A DNA stretch of 64,000 nucleotides. Origin: Micrococcaceae bacterium Sec5.1. GTDB lineage: Bacteria; Actinomycetota; Actinomycetes; Actinomycetales; Micrococcaceae. Each line of letters opens with the position of its first letter. The stretch's first letter is position 1. The position numbers were made by a program, and so were the translations under genes. The stretch spans positions 3,224,001 through 3,288,000 of the forward strand of contig CP143430.1 of NCBI GenBank assembly GCA_039636795.1. Direction: 5' to 3'. Positions 46,827 to 55,037 of this stretch are shown piece after piece. The notes under the pieces are model-generated. The model ran no database searches. It worked only from the letters and a program-made list of their open reading frames with translations, and was not told the DNA's origin.

Positions 46827-48041
46827 TCACCAGTCCCGCGCGCCTTCAACTGCGGAGAGAAGAGCCGATCGCTCAGCCACGAGAGAACGGCCCAGCTCCA
46901 GTTCCCGCTCAGTGATAACTGTGTTGAGTGCGGCGAACAACTCCTCGCGCTCCTCCGTCTCGATGAACGGGGACCGCCCATCGAGGCGATTGAACGCCAG
47001 CGCATATTCGCGCCCGAGTTCCATCAAACGGGCCAAGGTGGACTCATCTGACTGAGGGCCGATCACAGCGAGAACTTCGCGCCGCGTCTTCTTGAATTGT
47101 TCGACAGCTTTCTTAAAGCGGGCTGCCGTAATGTGCTCGCGCCCGTCCCAGTCGCGAAGCGGGTTCTCAAGATTCTCTTGCACCCACTCGGGTTTGCGTG
47201 CCTTCGAGATGTTGACACTCGTGCCGTTAACCACCTCTGACCGCCACCGGGCCCGCATCGCAAGGGCGTACTCGTGAGGCACGCTGTGTAAGTCGAGGTA
47301 TTCCAGATCGGGAACTTCGACCGGAAGCACGCAGTCAGCTTTCGTCATGCCGAATAAGTCGGAGATGAAAAGGCCCTTGAGCGAGCTGAGCCGGTTGAGT
47401 TTGCCCGCGTTCGCGAACTGCCCGAGGCTTCCGCCGAGCGTCAGACTTGTCAGGTTGGGGAAGATGGCTGTGAGCCGGTCGCCGTCTACGTCGGACAGAC
47501 CCGTCGCCTTGAGTCTACGTACCGCGTTTTGAGACGGTGCGCCGTCGGCGAGGGCCTGCTCAAGTTCCGCAGGGGTCAGTTCGAGCGCGCCTGTTTCTTG
47601 CCAGTCACGTTCGCCCCGGTCCCACGCGCGTTGTCGGGCAAGTTGGTCACCCACGCGCCAGCGGCTGGTGTAGCTATTCGACCGTTGATCGTGCACCAGT
47701 GGCAGCCTGCCGAGGACTCGATAACCCCGAGGGAGCACCCAGTCGTAGTTGGCGTGGGACAAGCTCCCGTTCCAGGAACGGTGGGTGAGCCGGAGCGGCT
47801 CAACTTCACCCAAGTCATCTGTTGTGGACGGCTCGGGACCCGACCAATCGAGTTCGAGCACCCCGACCTTCTTCCAATCGGGGTCGATATTCGTGACCTG
47901 GGCAGCGACCCACTCACCAACAAGGTCGTTCGGGCGGACGACGATGTCCCCGACGCTCAGGGGGCGCGGCGGACCGTCCGAAGTTGTTGGTGACACGGTG
48001 GCAATCCTACGGATCATCTGGAAATACTCAAACGAATACAC
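46827..48041 (-). CDS. Leucine-rich-repeat-like hypothetical protein (island cargo)
   Basis: The 404-residue protein has an N-terminal SH3-like or Tudor-like beta domain (LSVGDIVVRPNDLVGEWVAAQVTNIDPDWKKVGVLELDW). Its middle section has leucine-rich-repeat rhythm (FPNLTSLTLGGSLGQFANAGKLNRLSSLKGLFISDLFGM, VPDLEYLDLHSV). A long C-terminal helical region follows (ARFKKAVEQFKKTRREVLAVI ... LGREYALAFNRLDG). No signal peptide or membrane segment is seen. It lies inverted between the damaged module copy and the module remnant, so it reads as passenger DNA. Function unknown; a defence role is only a guess. An internal ATG at 48017 (MIRRIATV) could be the start. Confidence 0.75.
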   Translation of the reverse strand: MYSFEYFQMIRRIATVSPTTSDGPPRPLSVGDIVVRPNDLVGEWVAAQVTNIDPDWKKVGVLELDWSGPEPSTTDDLGEVEPLRLTHRSWNGSLSHANYDWVLPRGYRVLGRLPLVHDQRSNSYTSRWRVGDQLARQRAWDRGERDWQETGALELTPAELEQALADGAPSQNAVRRLKATGLSDVDGDRLTAIFPNLTSLTLGGSLGQFANAGKLNRLSSLKGLFISDLFGMTKADCVLPVEVPDLEYLDLHSVPHEYALAMRARWRSEVVNGTSVNISKARKPEWVQENLENPLRDWDGREHITAARFKKAVEQFKKTRREVLAVIGPQSDESTLARLMELGREYALAFNRLDGRSPFIETEEREELFAALNTVITERELELGRSLVAERSALLSAVEGARDW

Positions 48042-48047
48042 CCGAAC

Positions 48048-48070
48048 GTGATACGCAGAGGTGCCAGTAG
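48048..48070 (+). repeat. Degenerate copy of the candidate recombination-site sequence
   Basis: GATACGCAGAGGTGCCAGTAG resembles the sequence at 45048-45069 (16 of 23 aligned bases). Its first 11 bases, GATACGCAGAG, are the exact reverse complement of CTCTGCGTATC at 45071-45081. It lies immediately before the direct repeat at 48074. Confidence 0.4.
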
Positions 48071-48073
48071 AAG

Positions 48074-48098
48074 AGTGATTATTGCATCCGATGTATGA
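48074..48098 (+). repeat. Element repeat, right copy
   Basis: This segment matches 41739-41763 at 23 of 25 bases, including the palindrome (TGCATCCGATGTA) and the ATG that follows. Here the ATG opens a remnant of module gene 3 rather than an integrase. Confidence 0.75.
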
Positions 48099-48334
48099 CG
48101 ACCTGGCTCCGCAAAACCCGTGTCCGTGAACTGCTCGACCGACTTGCCACCGGCGAGATTCCGCTCAGTCACGAGCCGCTGGACATGGAATCCAACAACC
48201 TGCGGGTGGCTCAAAAGCACGCCGCTGCCGCGGCAGAACCCCGGTCCCAGTACGCGTTCCCCGGACGGGTAGGCTCTCAGAAAACGCAAAAAGGAGTGAG
48301 ATGCCCGCGGCAACCCTCTTCGGCCTGGTCTTGA
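48095..48334 (+). pseudogene. Doubly deleted remnant of the recombinase module
   Basis: Residues 3-38 (TWLRKTRVRELLDRLATGEIPLSHEPLD...NNLRV) match residues about 154-190 of the intact zinc-ribbon protein (TWLRRASVRDLLSRLATGGIHLSHEALD...NSLRV). The next residues (AQKHAAAAAE) match its C terminus (TQKHAAAAAG), so some 270 codons are missing between. Upstream sequence and ATG match the integrase 5' end, so integrase, helix-turn-helix gene and the N-terminal third of gene 3 are missing too. After about 48245 there is no similarity. It is the scar of a former third copy of the module. Confidence 0.8.
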
Positions 48335-48533
48335 CGGGTGTCGGAATCTTTACCCTCTTCATATCCCGTTGTTTCACCAATCGCATAGCGCGATTTCGAT
48401 CCGAATGGTTTCAACCCAACCTCGACCGAACGGCACTCCACGGCGACATCTCCGCATCATCAGAATCATGGCAACATGCTGGGTTGCGCTCGGGTTCGGA
48501 TTCATCGTCACTGGTCTAATCCTGGGACGCTAG
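48301..48533 (+). pseudogene. Small two-helix membrane protein, apparently frameshifted
   Basis: ATG 48301 follows AAAAAGGAGTGAG, a good ribosome-binding site, and encodes a first membrane helix (ATLFGLVLTGVGIFTLFIS). That frame ends without a second helix at 48519. A second hydrophobic segment (WVALGFGFIVTGLILGR, stop at 48531-48533) is encoded in another frame from about 48450. The pair looks like one two-helix protein split by an indel. Family not recognised. Confidence 0.5.
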
Positions 48534-48647
48534 AACGATTTCCTAAGCCGAGTCCCGCCTAGTGCTGGCAACAAACGACGGAGAATTAGTCGCAATCGAA
48601 TATGCACCGTTACCGGTAAAGGAAGAAGGCGACCCCCCCACTAGTGC

Positions 48648-49502
48648 CTATCCAGCGCGCGACCCGGCCTGTTTCATTCCTGACTGAACTTCCACCAGCT
48701 CAGCCAACACCCCTGTGCAACGGAGGCAGTCGTCCAAGTGGCGGCGCACTTTCTCCTGGGCGGCCTGGCGCACGGCACTTCGGACGTATTTGCCTAGATA
48801 GCGCGAGAAGTCTGCGCATGGGTCGGTGGCAGCGTCCTTCACATGTTCCTGCAGGTATGCCTGACGGAGACCCTCCCGCGCTCTGATGAGCAATGACGAC
48901 ACAGCGTTTGGAGTCAGTTCCATAGCCCGTGCCGCTGCAGCCGGCTTCATGCCCTCAACGTCCACATGCCAAAGTACGGCCTGCCAGCGGGATGGCAAGG
49001 AACGGAAAGCCAGCATCAGGATCGTATTCTCGAAGTCTTTGAGAACAGGATCATCATCATTGCCAACCACCACTTCAACCGCAGCGCTACTCACCGTCGC
49101 CGCCGCTCGTCTGCTTTGCAGATTGCGACGGTGCGACATTCGCCGAACGGTGGTCAACAGATATGACCTGAACGAGTCCACCGGTCCCCTGCCCTGAAGC
49201 AGGGATTTTAGGATCGATACAAACGCATCGGATACCACGTCGTCAGCGTCCGTTGGATTATCCGATTCAGTCCGGGCAACATAAGTGGCAATGACTTGAT
49301 GCCGGCGGAAAAGTTCCTCGTAGGATCCGGAGTCTCCCCCGCGCACGGAAGCAACCAGGTATGTGTCACTCTCGCCAGCAACTAACGCATGTGTGCCCAC
49401 TCCCCTCCCCTGCTGACTTTGTGCAGGTTTCAGTAGCACTTGTACTTGCTGAACCGTCGTGGAAGATTGGACGCGGCCGAACGGCAGGACGGGAGCAAGC
49501 AT
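48648..49502 (-). CDS. Sigma-70 family (ECF-like) factor with C-terminal zinc finger, probably truncated
   Basis: The 284-residue product contains sigma region 2 (LVASVRGGDSGSYEELFRRHQVIATYVARTESDNPTDADDVVSDAFVSILKSL). Region 4 follows (LPSRWQAVLWHVDVEGMKPAAAARAMELTPNAVSSLLIRAREGLRQAY). An anti-sigma type zinc finger (CADFSRYLGKYVRS ... RRHLDDCLRCTGVLAEL) then stops shortly after at EVQSGMKQAGSRAG. Relatives normally continue past the finger into a membrane segment and an extracellular part; the stop lies just beyond the island's right end, so the 3' part may have been lost. Start at 49502 is uncertain: GTG 49400, after GGGGAGGGGA, would remove a 34-residue tail lacking similarity. Confidence 0.8.
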   Translation of the reverse strand: MLAPVLPFGRVQSSTTVQQVQVLLKPAQSQQGRGVGTHALVAGESDTYLVASVRGGDSGSYEELFRRHQVIATYVARTESDNPTDADDVVSDAFVSILKSLLQGRGPVDSFRSYLLTTVRRMSHRRNLQSRRAAATVSSAAVEVVVGNDDDPVLKDFENTILMLAFRSLPSRWQAVLWHVDVEGMKPAAAARAMELTPNAVSSLLIRAREGLRQAYLQEHVKDAATDPCADFSRYLGKYVRSAVRQAAQEKVRRHLDDCLRCTGVLAELVEVQSGMKQAGSRAG

Positions 49503-49602
49503 GGCTGCCTTCCAGAGTGTTTGAGTGGTGACGCCTAGAATCTAGGCAGCAAGTGATTGGTCACACTCAAAACGCAGGCAAATTGTTGGAAGTAGATGTT
49601 CC

Positions 49603-50586
49603 ATGCAGGATTTCGACTTTGATGAACGGGATCTCAGGCTCCTGCATGCCCTTCAAATCCGCCCCCGCGCACCATGGACAGCCTTGGCACCCGCCGTTGG
49701 TGCCGATGCCGTCACCTTGGCCCGGCGCTGGAATTTTCTTTCCGCGGAAGGGCTGGCATGGGTAGCGACCTACCGTGGCCTCGGTTCCAAAGTCGCCTTT
49801 GCCCTGGTGGAAGTTGAGTGCGCGCCTGCCAGCATGGCAACCGTGACCGAAGAGCTTGCGGCCGATCCGGATGTGCTCTCAATGGATCACACCGCAGGTG
49901 GCAGGGACATGGTCATCACTGTCGTGAGCCGCGATGAAGCCTCCCTCGGACGATTCATTTTGGACCGCTTGCCAGCCGTCAAAGGAATTCGCAGTACAAG
50001 AACCCATCCCGGTATCAACCTTCTTGCGGACGCCCGGGCTTGGCGCTTGCGCTCCTTGCGGGACGACGAGGTAAAACTCATAGAGCGCGAAGCACCTCCA
50101 CCAAGTCCCGCCGCGAAAGGCGCATCCGCAGACCTGGAAGAGCAACTTTTTTGGATCCTGCGCTCTGATGGTCGAGCCTCGATAACTGAAATATCCCAAA
50201 AGTTGGGAATCAGCCCTCCGCGCGCGAAAGCCGCTTTAAGCGCGGCCCTTGCACAGGATCGGATCGTTGTCCGGCTCGAAATCGCCCGTACATTGTCGCC
50301 TTGGCCCGTAAACGTTTGGTACTTCCTCCGCGTCCCAGCCACGCAGGTGGAGGCAGTGGGTGGCCGGTTGGTCGGTCTCGGAGAAGTGCGTCTGGTCGTC
50401 ACCACAGGCGGTCTGTATTCGATTGTGATCGCGGTGTGGCTTCGCCGCCTTGAGGACATGACCATCCTCGAACGGCAACTGGGCGAAAAGTTGCCCATGG
50501 TGGAGATCATGGACCGTTCAGTCGTCTTGCGGACGCCAAAGCATGTTGGCGTCCGGTTGGACCCCTCTGGTCGCCGCATTATGTAA
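49603..50586 (+). CDS. Lrp/AsnC family regulator with duplicated units
   Basis: The 327-residue protein contains two tandem Lrp-like units. Unit 1: helix-turn-helix (DERDLRLLHALQIRPRAPWTALAPAVGADAVTLARRWNFL) and ligand-binding sheet (VAFALVEVECAPASMATVTEELAADPDVLSMDHTAGGRDMVITVV). Unit 2 begins at about 183 (LEEQLFWILRSDGRASITEISQKLGISPPRAKAAL) with a second effector sheet. Ligand unknown. It is divergent from the sigma factor gene and converges with a glyoxalase-fold gene across a strong hairpin. Confidence 0.9.
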   Translation: MQDFDFDERDLRLLHALQIRPRAPWTALAPAVGADAVTLARRWNFLSAEGLAWVATYRGLGSKVAFALVEVECAPASMATVTEELAADPDVLSMDHTAGGRDMVITVVSRDEASLGRFILDRLPAVKGIRSTRTHPGINLLADARAWRLRSLRDDEVKLIEREAPPPSPAAKGASADLEEQLFWILRSDGRASITEISQKLGISPPRAKAALSAALAQDRIVVRLEIARTLSPWPVNVWYFLRVPATQVEAVGGRLVGLGEVRLVVTTGGLYSIVIAVWLRRLEDMTILERQLGEKLPMVEIMDRSVVLRTPKHVGVRLDPSGRRIM

Positions 50587-50597
50587 GCCGGACACGT

Positions 50598-50631
50598 GAA
50601 TGCCTCGTCCAACGAGTCGGACGAGGCATTC
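50598..50631. terminator. Bidirectional hairpin terminator
   Basis: GAATGCCTCGTCC (50598-50610) pairs perfectly with GGACGAGGCATTC (50619-50631), loop AACGAGTC. It sits between the convergent Lrp-type and glyoxalase-fold genes, 12 bases after the Lrp stop. A T-rich stretch follows on the plus strand (GTTCGTTTGATTATT). Confidence 0.8.
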
Positions 50632-50657
50632 GTTCGTTTGATTATTCCGTGCGACTG

Positions 50658-51089
50658 CTACTGCTCCTGTTGTTGCGCTCCTGCAATATTGACCAACCAA
50701 GCTATACCGAACTTGTCCACACACATGCCGAAGGTGTCACCCCACGGTGCGCTTTCCAGCGGCATGGTGACGGTGCCGCCGTCGGCTAGTTTGTCCCAGT
50801 AGCCACGAAGTTCGCCTTCATCCTCGGACTGACCGCTGAGCGATACCGAGATGTTGTTGCCAGGGTTGTAGTCCATTCCATTGGGTGTGTCGGCCGCCAT
50901 CAAGGTCAGGCCGTTGGGTGTCACCAGCATCGCGTGCATGACCTTCTCCGCTTCGGCGGGGTCTTCACTGGCTTGGTATTCGCCAAAAGTGCTGAGCGTC
51001 AGTTCTCCGCCAAAGACGGACTCGTAGAAGTTGATTGCGTCCCTGGCATTGTCGCGGAACGAGATATATGGGTTGAGGCGGGTTGTCAT
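50658..51089 (-). CDS. VOC family protein (PhnB-like)
   Basis: The 143-residue protein has the vicinal-oxygen-chelate fold of the PhnB subgroup: MTTRLNPYISFRDNARDAINFYESVFGGELTLSTF, then VMHAMLVTPNGLTLMAADTP, and SGQSEDEGELRGYWDKLADGGTVTMPLESAPWGDTFGMCVDKFGIAWLVN. Such proteins include metalloenzymes and binding proteins; substrate unknown. It is the first met of three VOC genes on the minus strand. Confidence 0.88.
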   Translation of the reverse strand: MTTRLNPYISFRDNARDAINFYESVFGGELTLSTFGEYQASEDPAEAEKVMHAMLVTPNGLTLMAADTPNGMDYNPGNNISVSLSGQSEDEGELRGYWDKLADGGTVTMPLESAPWGDTFGMCVDKFGIAWLVNIAGAQQQEQ

Positions 51090-51177
51090 CAGTCAGTTCT
51101 CCTCATGGTTGTGATAGGTGCGCACGTCACCGTGCGGTAATGCTAGCAGCGCCCAATGGCGCCTGTCCCCCAAACTT

Positions 51178-51636
51178 TCAGTCGCCGTCGTACGCCTTTT
51201 GCAGAATGTTGATGTCAAGCTTCCGCATCTTCAACATGGCTTCCATTGCCCGCTGGGATCCTGCTGGATCCGGACCATTCAACAGGCCCGGCATCCCAGC
51301 CGGGACGATCTGCCACGACAGGCCAAACTTGTCCTTCAGCCATCCGCACTGGCTTTCTTCTCCCCCTCCTTCCAAGAGCGCATTCCAGTAACGGTCCACC
51401 TCGTCCTGCGAATCGCAGTTCACCACGAGGGAAACTGCTTCGTTGAAGGTGAAGGCGGGTCCCCCGTTCAGGGCCATGAACTGCCGCCCTTCAATCTCAA
51501 AGTCCACGGTTAGGACCTGTCCGCCTGGCCCCGGCATCGATGTCAGGATGGACGAATCATCAAATGTCGAGGTGTAGAACTCAGCCGCCTCTGCCGCCCG
51601 GCCGTCAAACCACAAACAGGTGGAAATCTTCTGCAT
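51178..51636 (-). CDS. VOC family protein (PhnB-like, 3-demethylubiquinone methyltransferase-type)
   Basis: The 152-residue protein starts MQKISTCLWFDGRAAEAAEFYTSTFDDSSILTSM, with GQVLTVDFEIEGRQFMALNGGPAFTFNEAVSLVVNCDSQDEVDRYWNALL and SWQIVPAGMPGLL. This is the 06G-type PhnB domain commonly misnamed 3-demethylubiquinone methyltransferase. The frame is open to 51756, but ATG 51636 has GGAGG nine bases upstream. Function unknown. Confidence 0.9.
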   Translation of the reverse strand: MQKISTCLWFDGRAAEAAEFYTSTFDDSSILTSMPGPGGQVLTVDFEIEGRQFMALNGGPAFTFNEAVSLVVNCDSQDEVDRYWNALLEGGGEESQCGWLKDKFGLSWQIVPAGMPGLLNGPDPAGSQRAMEAMLKMRKLDINILQKAYDGD

Positions 51637-51780
51637 TCTGCAAGTCCTCCAGGATCGTGAGGAACCACTTGTCCCCCGACCGAGGCTAGTCGTGTGGGTT
51701 CGCCCACACAACGCCCGACGGCGGCTGTCACCGCATGCGCTGTACGCACCAGCCATCGGCGGCCAGTCCTTGAGCCAAAG

Positions 51781-52158
51781 TTAGTCGCCGGACGTCCTGA
51801 TCCGGCTGACCAGGCCTACCGTATTTGCCTCGCTGTCCTCAATGAACGCCATCCATTCCTCGGAATCTGCCGGTCCGAGGAGGTCATCCTCATGGGTGAA
51901 GATCATGTGAGGCTCCGAAATGATCTTGACGCCTTTGCTCCTCAATGCCGCCACTGTGCCGTGAAGGTCTCCAACCTCGAAATAGAGCAGGGACGACGGC
52001 GCCCCTTTCTCCAGGAGAAGCCGCACGCCGCCCACGTCAAAGAAGAGGAGCCCAGGAGGGTCAAACAAGGCTTTGGGCTCGGCGCCCAGCAATGCAGCGT
52101 AAAAGGCCGCAGCCCTCTTCAGGTCTTCGGCATGCTGGGCCACTTGAACGAATCGCAT
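51781..52158 (-). CDS. VOC/glyoxalase family protein
   Basis: The 125-residue glyoxalase-fold protein MRFVQVAQHAEDLKRAAAFYAALLGAEPKALFDPPGLLFFDVGG has LLYFEVGDLHGTVAALRSKGVKIISEPHMIF and DSEEWMAFIEDSEANTVGLVSR. The metal ligands could be His9 and two Glu residues (inferred). A ribosome-binding GGAGGAG precedes ATG 52158 on the minus strand. Confidence 0.88.
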   Translation of the reverse strand: MRFVQVAQHAEDLKRAAAFYAALLGAEPKALFDPPGLLFFDVGGVRLLLEKGAPSSLLYFEVGDLHGTVAALRSKGVKIISEPHMIFTHEDDLLGPADSEEWMAFIEDSEANTVGLVSRIRTSGD

Positions 52159-52290
52159 GATCTCCTCCAGTAATTGGGGTGCGTCCTCTGTTCCTGCCAG
52201 TCATCGTGGCCGCAGCAGAAACCAAGCGCAAGAGAGAATCTGCGGGGCGTCAACTTCGCGCCCGCACTTCCGCCCGGATAGTGTCAGACC

Positions 52291-52680
52291 ATGCCCTCAT
52301 CGCTTAGATCCTGGATTCCTGCTGCCGCCGCCGATCTCGTGTTGATTCTTGTCTTCGCCGCGATCGGCCGCGACGCCCATGCCCGGGGAGACATCATCAC
52401 AGGCGCCTTTGCCACCGCCTGGCCCTTCCTCGCTGGTGCGGGCGTTGCCTGGCTGGTCGCGAGGGTTTGGCGTGCGCCCTATGCCCTCTGGCCTTCGGGC
52501 ATTTGCGTCTGGATCGGTACGGTAATGATCGGCATGCTGCTCAGGGCGGTGACTGGCCAGACGGTGGTGTTGCCCTTTGTCATCGTGGCACTTATCAGCC
52601 TGGGCGTTTTCCTGCTCGGCTTCCGCGCCATTCTCGCGTTAATTCTGCGGGCGTCACGAAAACGCCATTCCAAAGCCTGA
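52291..52680 (+). CDS. DUF3054 membrane protein
   Basis: The 129-residue protein has four hydrophobic helices (AAAADLVLILVFAAIG, FATAWPFLAGAGVAWLVARVW, LWPSGICVWIGTVMIGMLLRAV, VLPFVIVALISLGVFLLGFRAIL). The sequence LVFAAIGRDAHARGD and TAWPFLAG are characteristic of DUF3054. Function unknown. It ends 71 bases before the AsnC-domain gene. Confidence 0.85.
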   Translation: MPSSLRSWIPAAAADLVLILVFAAIGRDAHARGDIITGAFATAWPFLAGAGVAWLVARVWRAPYALWPSGICVWIGTVMIGMLLRAVTGQTVVLPFVIVALISLGVFLLGFRAILALILRASRKRHSKA

Positions 52681-52751
52681 AAGGGTCCCTTCATCTCCCA
52701 TGTACTAGGCTGAAGTTCGTCCGCAATGAAGCTTTTCCGGAAAGGCCCCAC

Positions 52752-53030
52752 GTGATCACCGCTTTCGTCCTGATCAAGACCGATGCTTCGCGCATTCCGG
52801 AAACCGCCGAGCAGATTTCAGCCATCCAGGGCATCAGTGAAGTCTATTCCGTCACTGGAGAATGGGACCTGATAGCTGTAGCCAGAGTGTCCAAGCATGA
52901 AGACCTCGCGGATGTCATCGCTGATCGCCTGTCGAAGGTGGATTCCGTGGTCCACACCACTACCCACATAGCCTTCCGTGCCTACTCGCAGCACGATCTC
53001 GACGCGGCCTTTGCCCTCGGATTCGAATAG
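52752..53030 (+). CDS. Stand-alone Lrp/AsnC ligand-binding domain protein
   Basis: The 92-residue protein consists only of the effector (RAM) domain: MITAFVLIKTDASRIPETAEQISAIQGISEVYSVTGEWDLIAVARVSKHEDLADVIADRLSKVDSV. There is no helix-turn-helix. Such SARD proteins bind amino acids and can mix with full-length Lrp proteins. GTG 52752 gives the family's usual start; the frame is open further upstream inside the DUF3054 gene. Its place beside trpD and ctaE is common in actinobacteria. Confidence 0.88.
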   Translation: MITAFVLIKTDASRIPETAEQISAIQGISEVYSVTGEWDLIAVARVSKHEDLADVIADRLSKVDSVVHTTTHIAFRAYSQHDLDAAFALGFE

Positions 53031-53095
53031 GACTTAAGGACGCCTCTAGATCGCGCTTCGAGGCGGCAGCACAGCCTGCGAGGCTGACGCTGTGG

Positions 53096-54163
53096 CTAGT
53101 CTTTGGAACTCTGGCTAAGGGCGATCCACTTGGTCAGGACACCAGCGGCCTTACCTGAGTCCACGGACTCCGCCGCCAGCGTGAAGGCAGCTCGCATCCG
53201 TTCCAACAGATCGCCTTCGGCGTTCATGTCAACGGAAACCAGGCCAGCTGCAGCATTCAAGAGGACAGCATCACGCACAGGACCTGTCTTGCCATCAAGG
53301 ACTTCACGTACAACCACTGCATTTGCGGCTGCGTCCCCGCCCCGCAGATCTGCAACGGTGGACGGTTCGATACCGAGCTCAGCGGGTGAGAACACGTGTT
53401 CTGTGACGGTTCCGTTCCTTATCTCCCAGACTGTGGATGGCCCCGTGGGTGTCAATTCGTCCAGCCCATCGTCGCCGCGGAACACCAGGCCGCGGCTGCC
53501 GCGACGGGCAAGGACGCCCGCAACAAGTGGCGCCATCCGGGCGTTGGCGACGCCGACTGCCGAAGCCTGAACATGAGCAGGATTCGTCATGGGGCCGAGA
53601 AAATTAAAGGCCGTGGGCACTGCCAACTCCCGCCGGGGTACTGCAGTATGACGGAACGAGGGATGGAAAACCTGCGCAAAGCAGAAGGTGATTCCTGCCT
53701 CCTCCGCATTCCGGGCAACCTGGTCAATCGAAAGGTCCAGGCGGACACCCAAGGCTTCCAATACATCAGCAGAACCAGACGTCGACGACGCCGCCCGGTT
53801 TCCGTGCTTGACGACTTTCGCGCCCGCACCGGCCGCAACAAGGGCTGCCATGGTGGAGATGTTGACGGTGTTCAGCCTGTCCCCGCCTGTTCCCACAATG
53901 TCCAGCTTTTCACCGGAGATCTGTATGGGGTTGGCATTCTGAAGCATGGCCTCCACAAGGCCGGTCAGTTCTTCCACCGTTTCGCCCTTGGCACGCAGGG
54001 CAACCAGGAAACCAGCGATCTGCGCGGGAGTGGCTTCGCCGGCCATGATCGTGTTCATGGCCCACTCAGTATTGCCCACTGCAAGGTCGTCGCCGTTGAT
54101 CAGTGCTGAGATGAGCCCTGGCCAGTTATTGCTGGCTGCAGGTGCCGATACCGGAGAAGTCAC
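53096..54163 (-). CDS. trpD: Anthranilate phosphoribosyltransferase TrpD
   Basis: The 355-residue enzyme transfers phosphoribose from PRPP to anthranilate in tryptophan synthesis. It has the PRPP-binding motif [17 protein letters not shown] (about 85-101), [56 protein letters not shown] and [13 protein letters not shown]. Length is normal for the family. It is a lone trp gene here, convergent with the AsnC-domain gene and divergent from ctaE. Confidence 0.96.
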   Translation of the reverse strand: MTSPVSAPAASNNWPGLISALINGDDLAVGNTEWAMNTIMAGEATPAQIAGFLVALRAKGETVEELTGLVEAMLQNANPIQISGEKLDIVGTGGDRLNTVNISTMAALVAAGAGAKVVKHGNRAASSTSGSADVLEALGVRLDLSIDQVARNAEEAGITFCFAQVFHPSFRHTAVPRRELAVPTAFNFLGPMTNPAHVQASAVGVANARMAPLVAGVLARRGSRGLVFRGDDGLDELTPTGPSTVWEIRNGTVTEHVFSPAELGIEPSTVADLRGGDAAANAVVVREVLDGKTGPVRDAVLLNAAAGLVSVDMNAEGDLLERMRAAFTLAAESVDSGKAAGVLTKWIALSQSSKD

Positions 54164-54311
54164 CCCTTGATGCTATCGACCGGGCTGCACCGATGACCAA
54201 TGTGAACCGGACCGGGAACTTTTCCGCGCGATTTCGCGTCTTTGTAGAAAAAGTCTCCCGAATCGGTGGTTTGCATTGGGAACTCTGGACTTTTACAGAC
54301 ATAATGTCCTT

Positions 54312-54950
54312 GTGACATCTGCGACCCATGCCCCCAGTACCCCGGCGCACCCGACGCTGAACCGCCCCAATCTGGTTTCTGTTGGAACCGTTGTTTGGCT
54401 GTCCAGTGAGTTGATGTTCTTCGCCGGTCTCTTTGCCATGTACTTCACCCTGCGGTCCACATCAGGATTGATGTGGGCCGAGGAGACGACCAAGCTCAAC
54501 TTCCCGTTTGCGCTCGTCAACACCATCGTCCTTGTGGCCAGTTCCTTCACGTGCCAGATGGGCGTTTTCGCCGCTGAGCGCCTTGAACCGCGCCGCACCG
54601 GCGGACCCCTGCAGTTCACCCGCTGGGGCATGAGCGAATGGTTCGTTCTCACCTTCATCATGGGTTCCTTCTTCGTAGCCGGACAGACCACGGAATACGC
54701 CATGCTCGTCTCCGAGCACGTTTCCCTGTCATCCAACGCCTACGGTTCCGCCTTCTACATGACCACAGGCTTCCACGGCCTTCACGTCATCGGCGGTTTG
54801 ATCGCGTTCCTGTTCATCATTGGCCGTGCGTTTGCAGCCAAGAAGTTTGGGCACTTTGAAGCCACATCCGCGATCGTCACCTCGTACTACTGGCACTTCG
54901 TGGACGTTGTCTGGATTGGCCTCTTCCTGGTCATCTACGTCCTGAAGTAG
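54312..54950 (+). CDS. ctaE: Cytochrome c oxidase subunit III CtaE
   Basis: The 212-residue membrane protein has five hydrophobic segments with the subunit III signatures [65 protein letters not shown] and [22 protein letters not shown]. Part of the aa3 oxidase of the bcc-aa3 supercomplex. GTG 54312 precedes [19 protein letters not shown], the usual N terminus; the longer frame to 54276 has no support. It heads the ctaE-qcrC-qcrA-qcrB block. Confidence 0.95.
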   Translation: MTSATHAPSTPAHPTLNRPNLVSVGTVVWLSSELMFFAGLFAMYFTLRSTSGLMWAEETTKLNFPFALVNTIVLVASSFTCQMGVFAAERLEPRRTGGPLQFTRWGMSEWFVLTFIMGSFFVAGQTTEYAMLVSEHVSLSSNAYGSAFYMTTGFHGLHVIGGLIAFLFIIGRAFAAKKFGHFEATSAIVTSYYWHFVDVVWIGLFLVIYVLK

Positions 54951-55037
54951 CCCGGCTTTGACTCTTTTTCTACAAGAGGCAGAATTTCAAGAAGCGGCTC
55001 GCGGAGCCGACGCAGGATCGAATAAAGGAACCACCAC

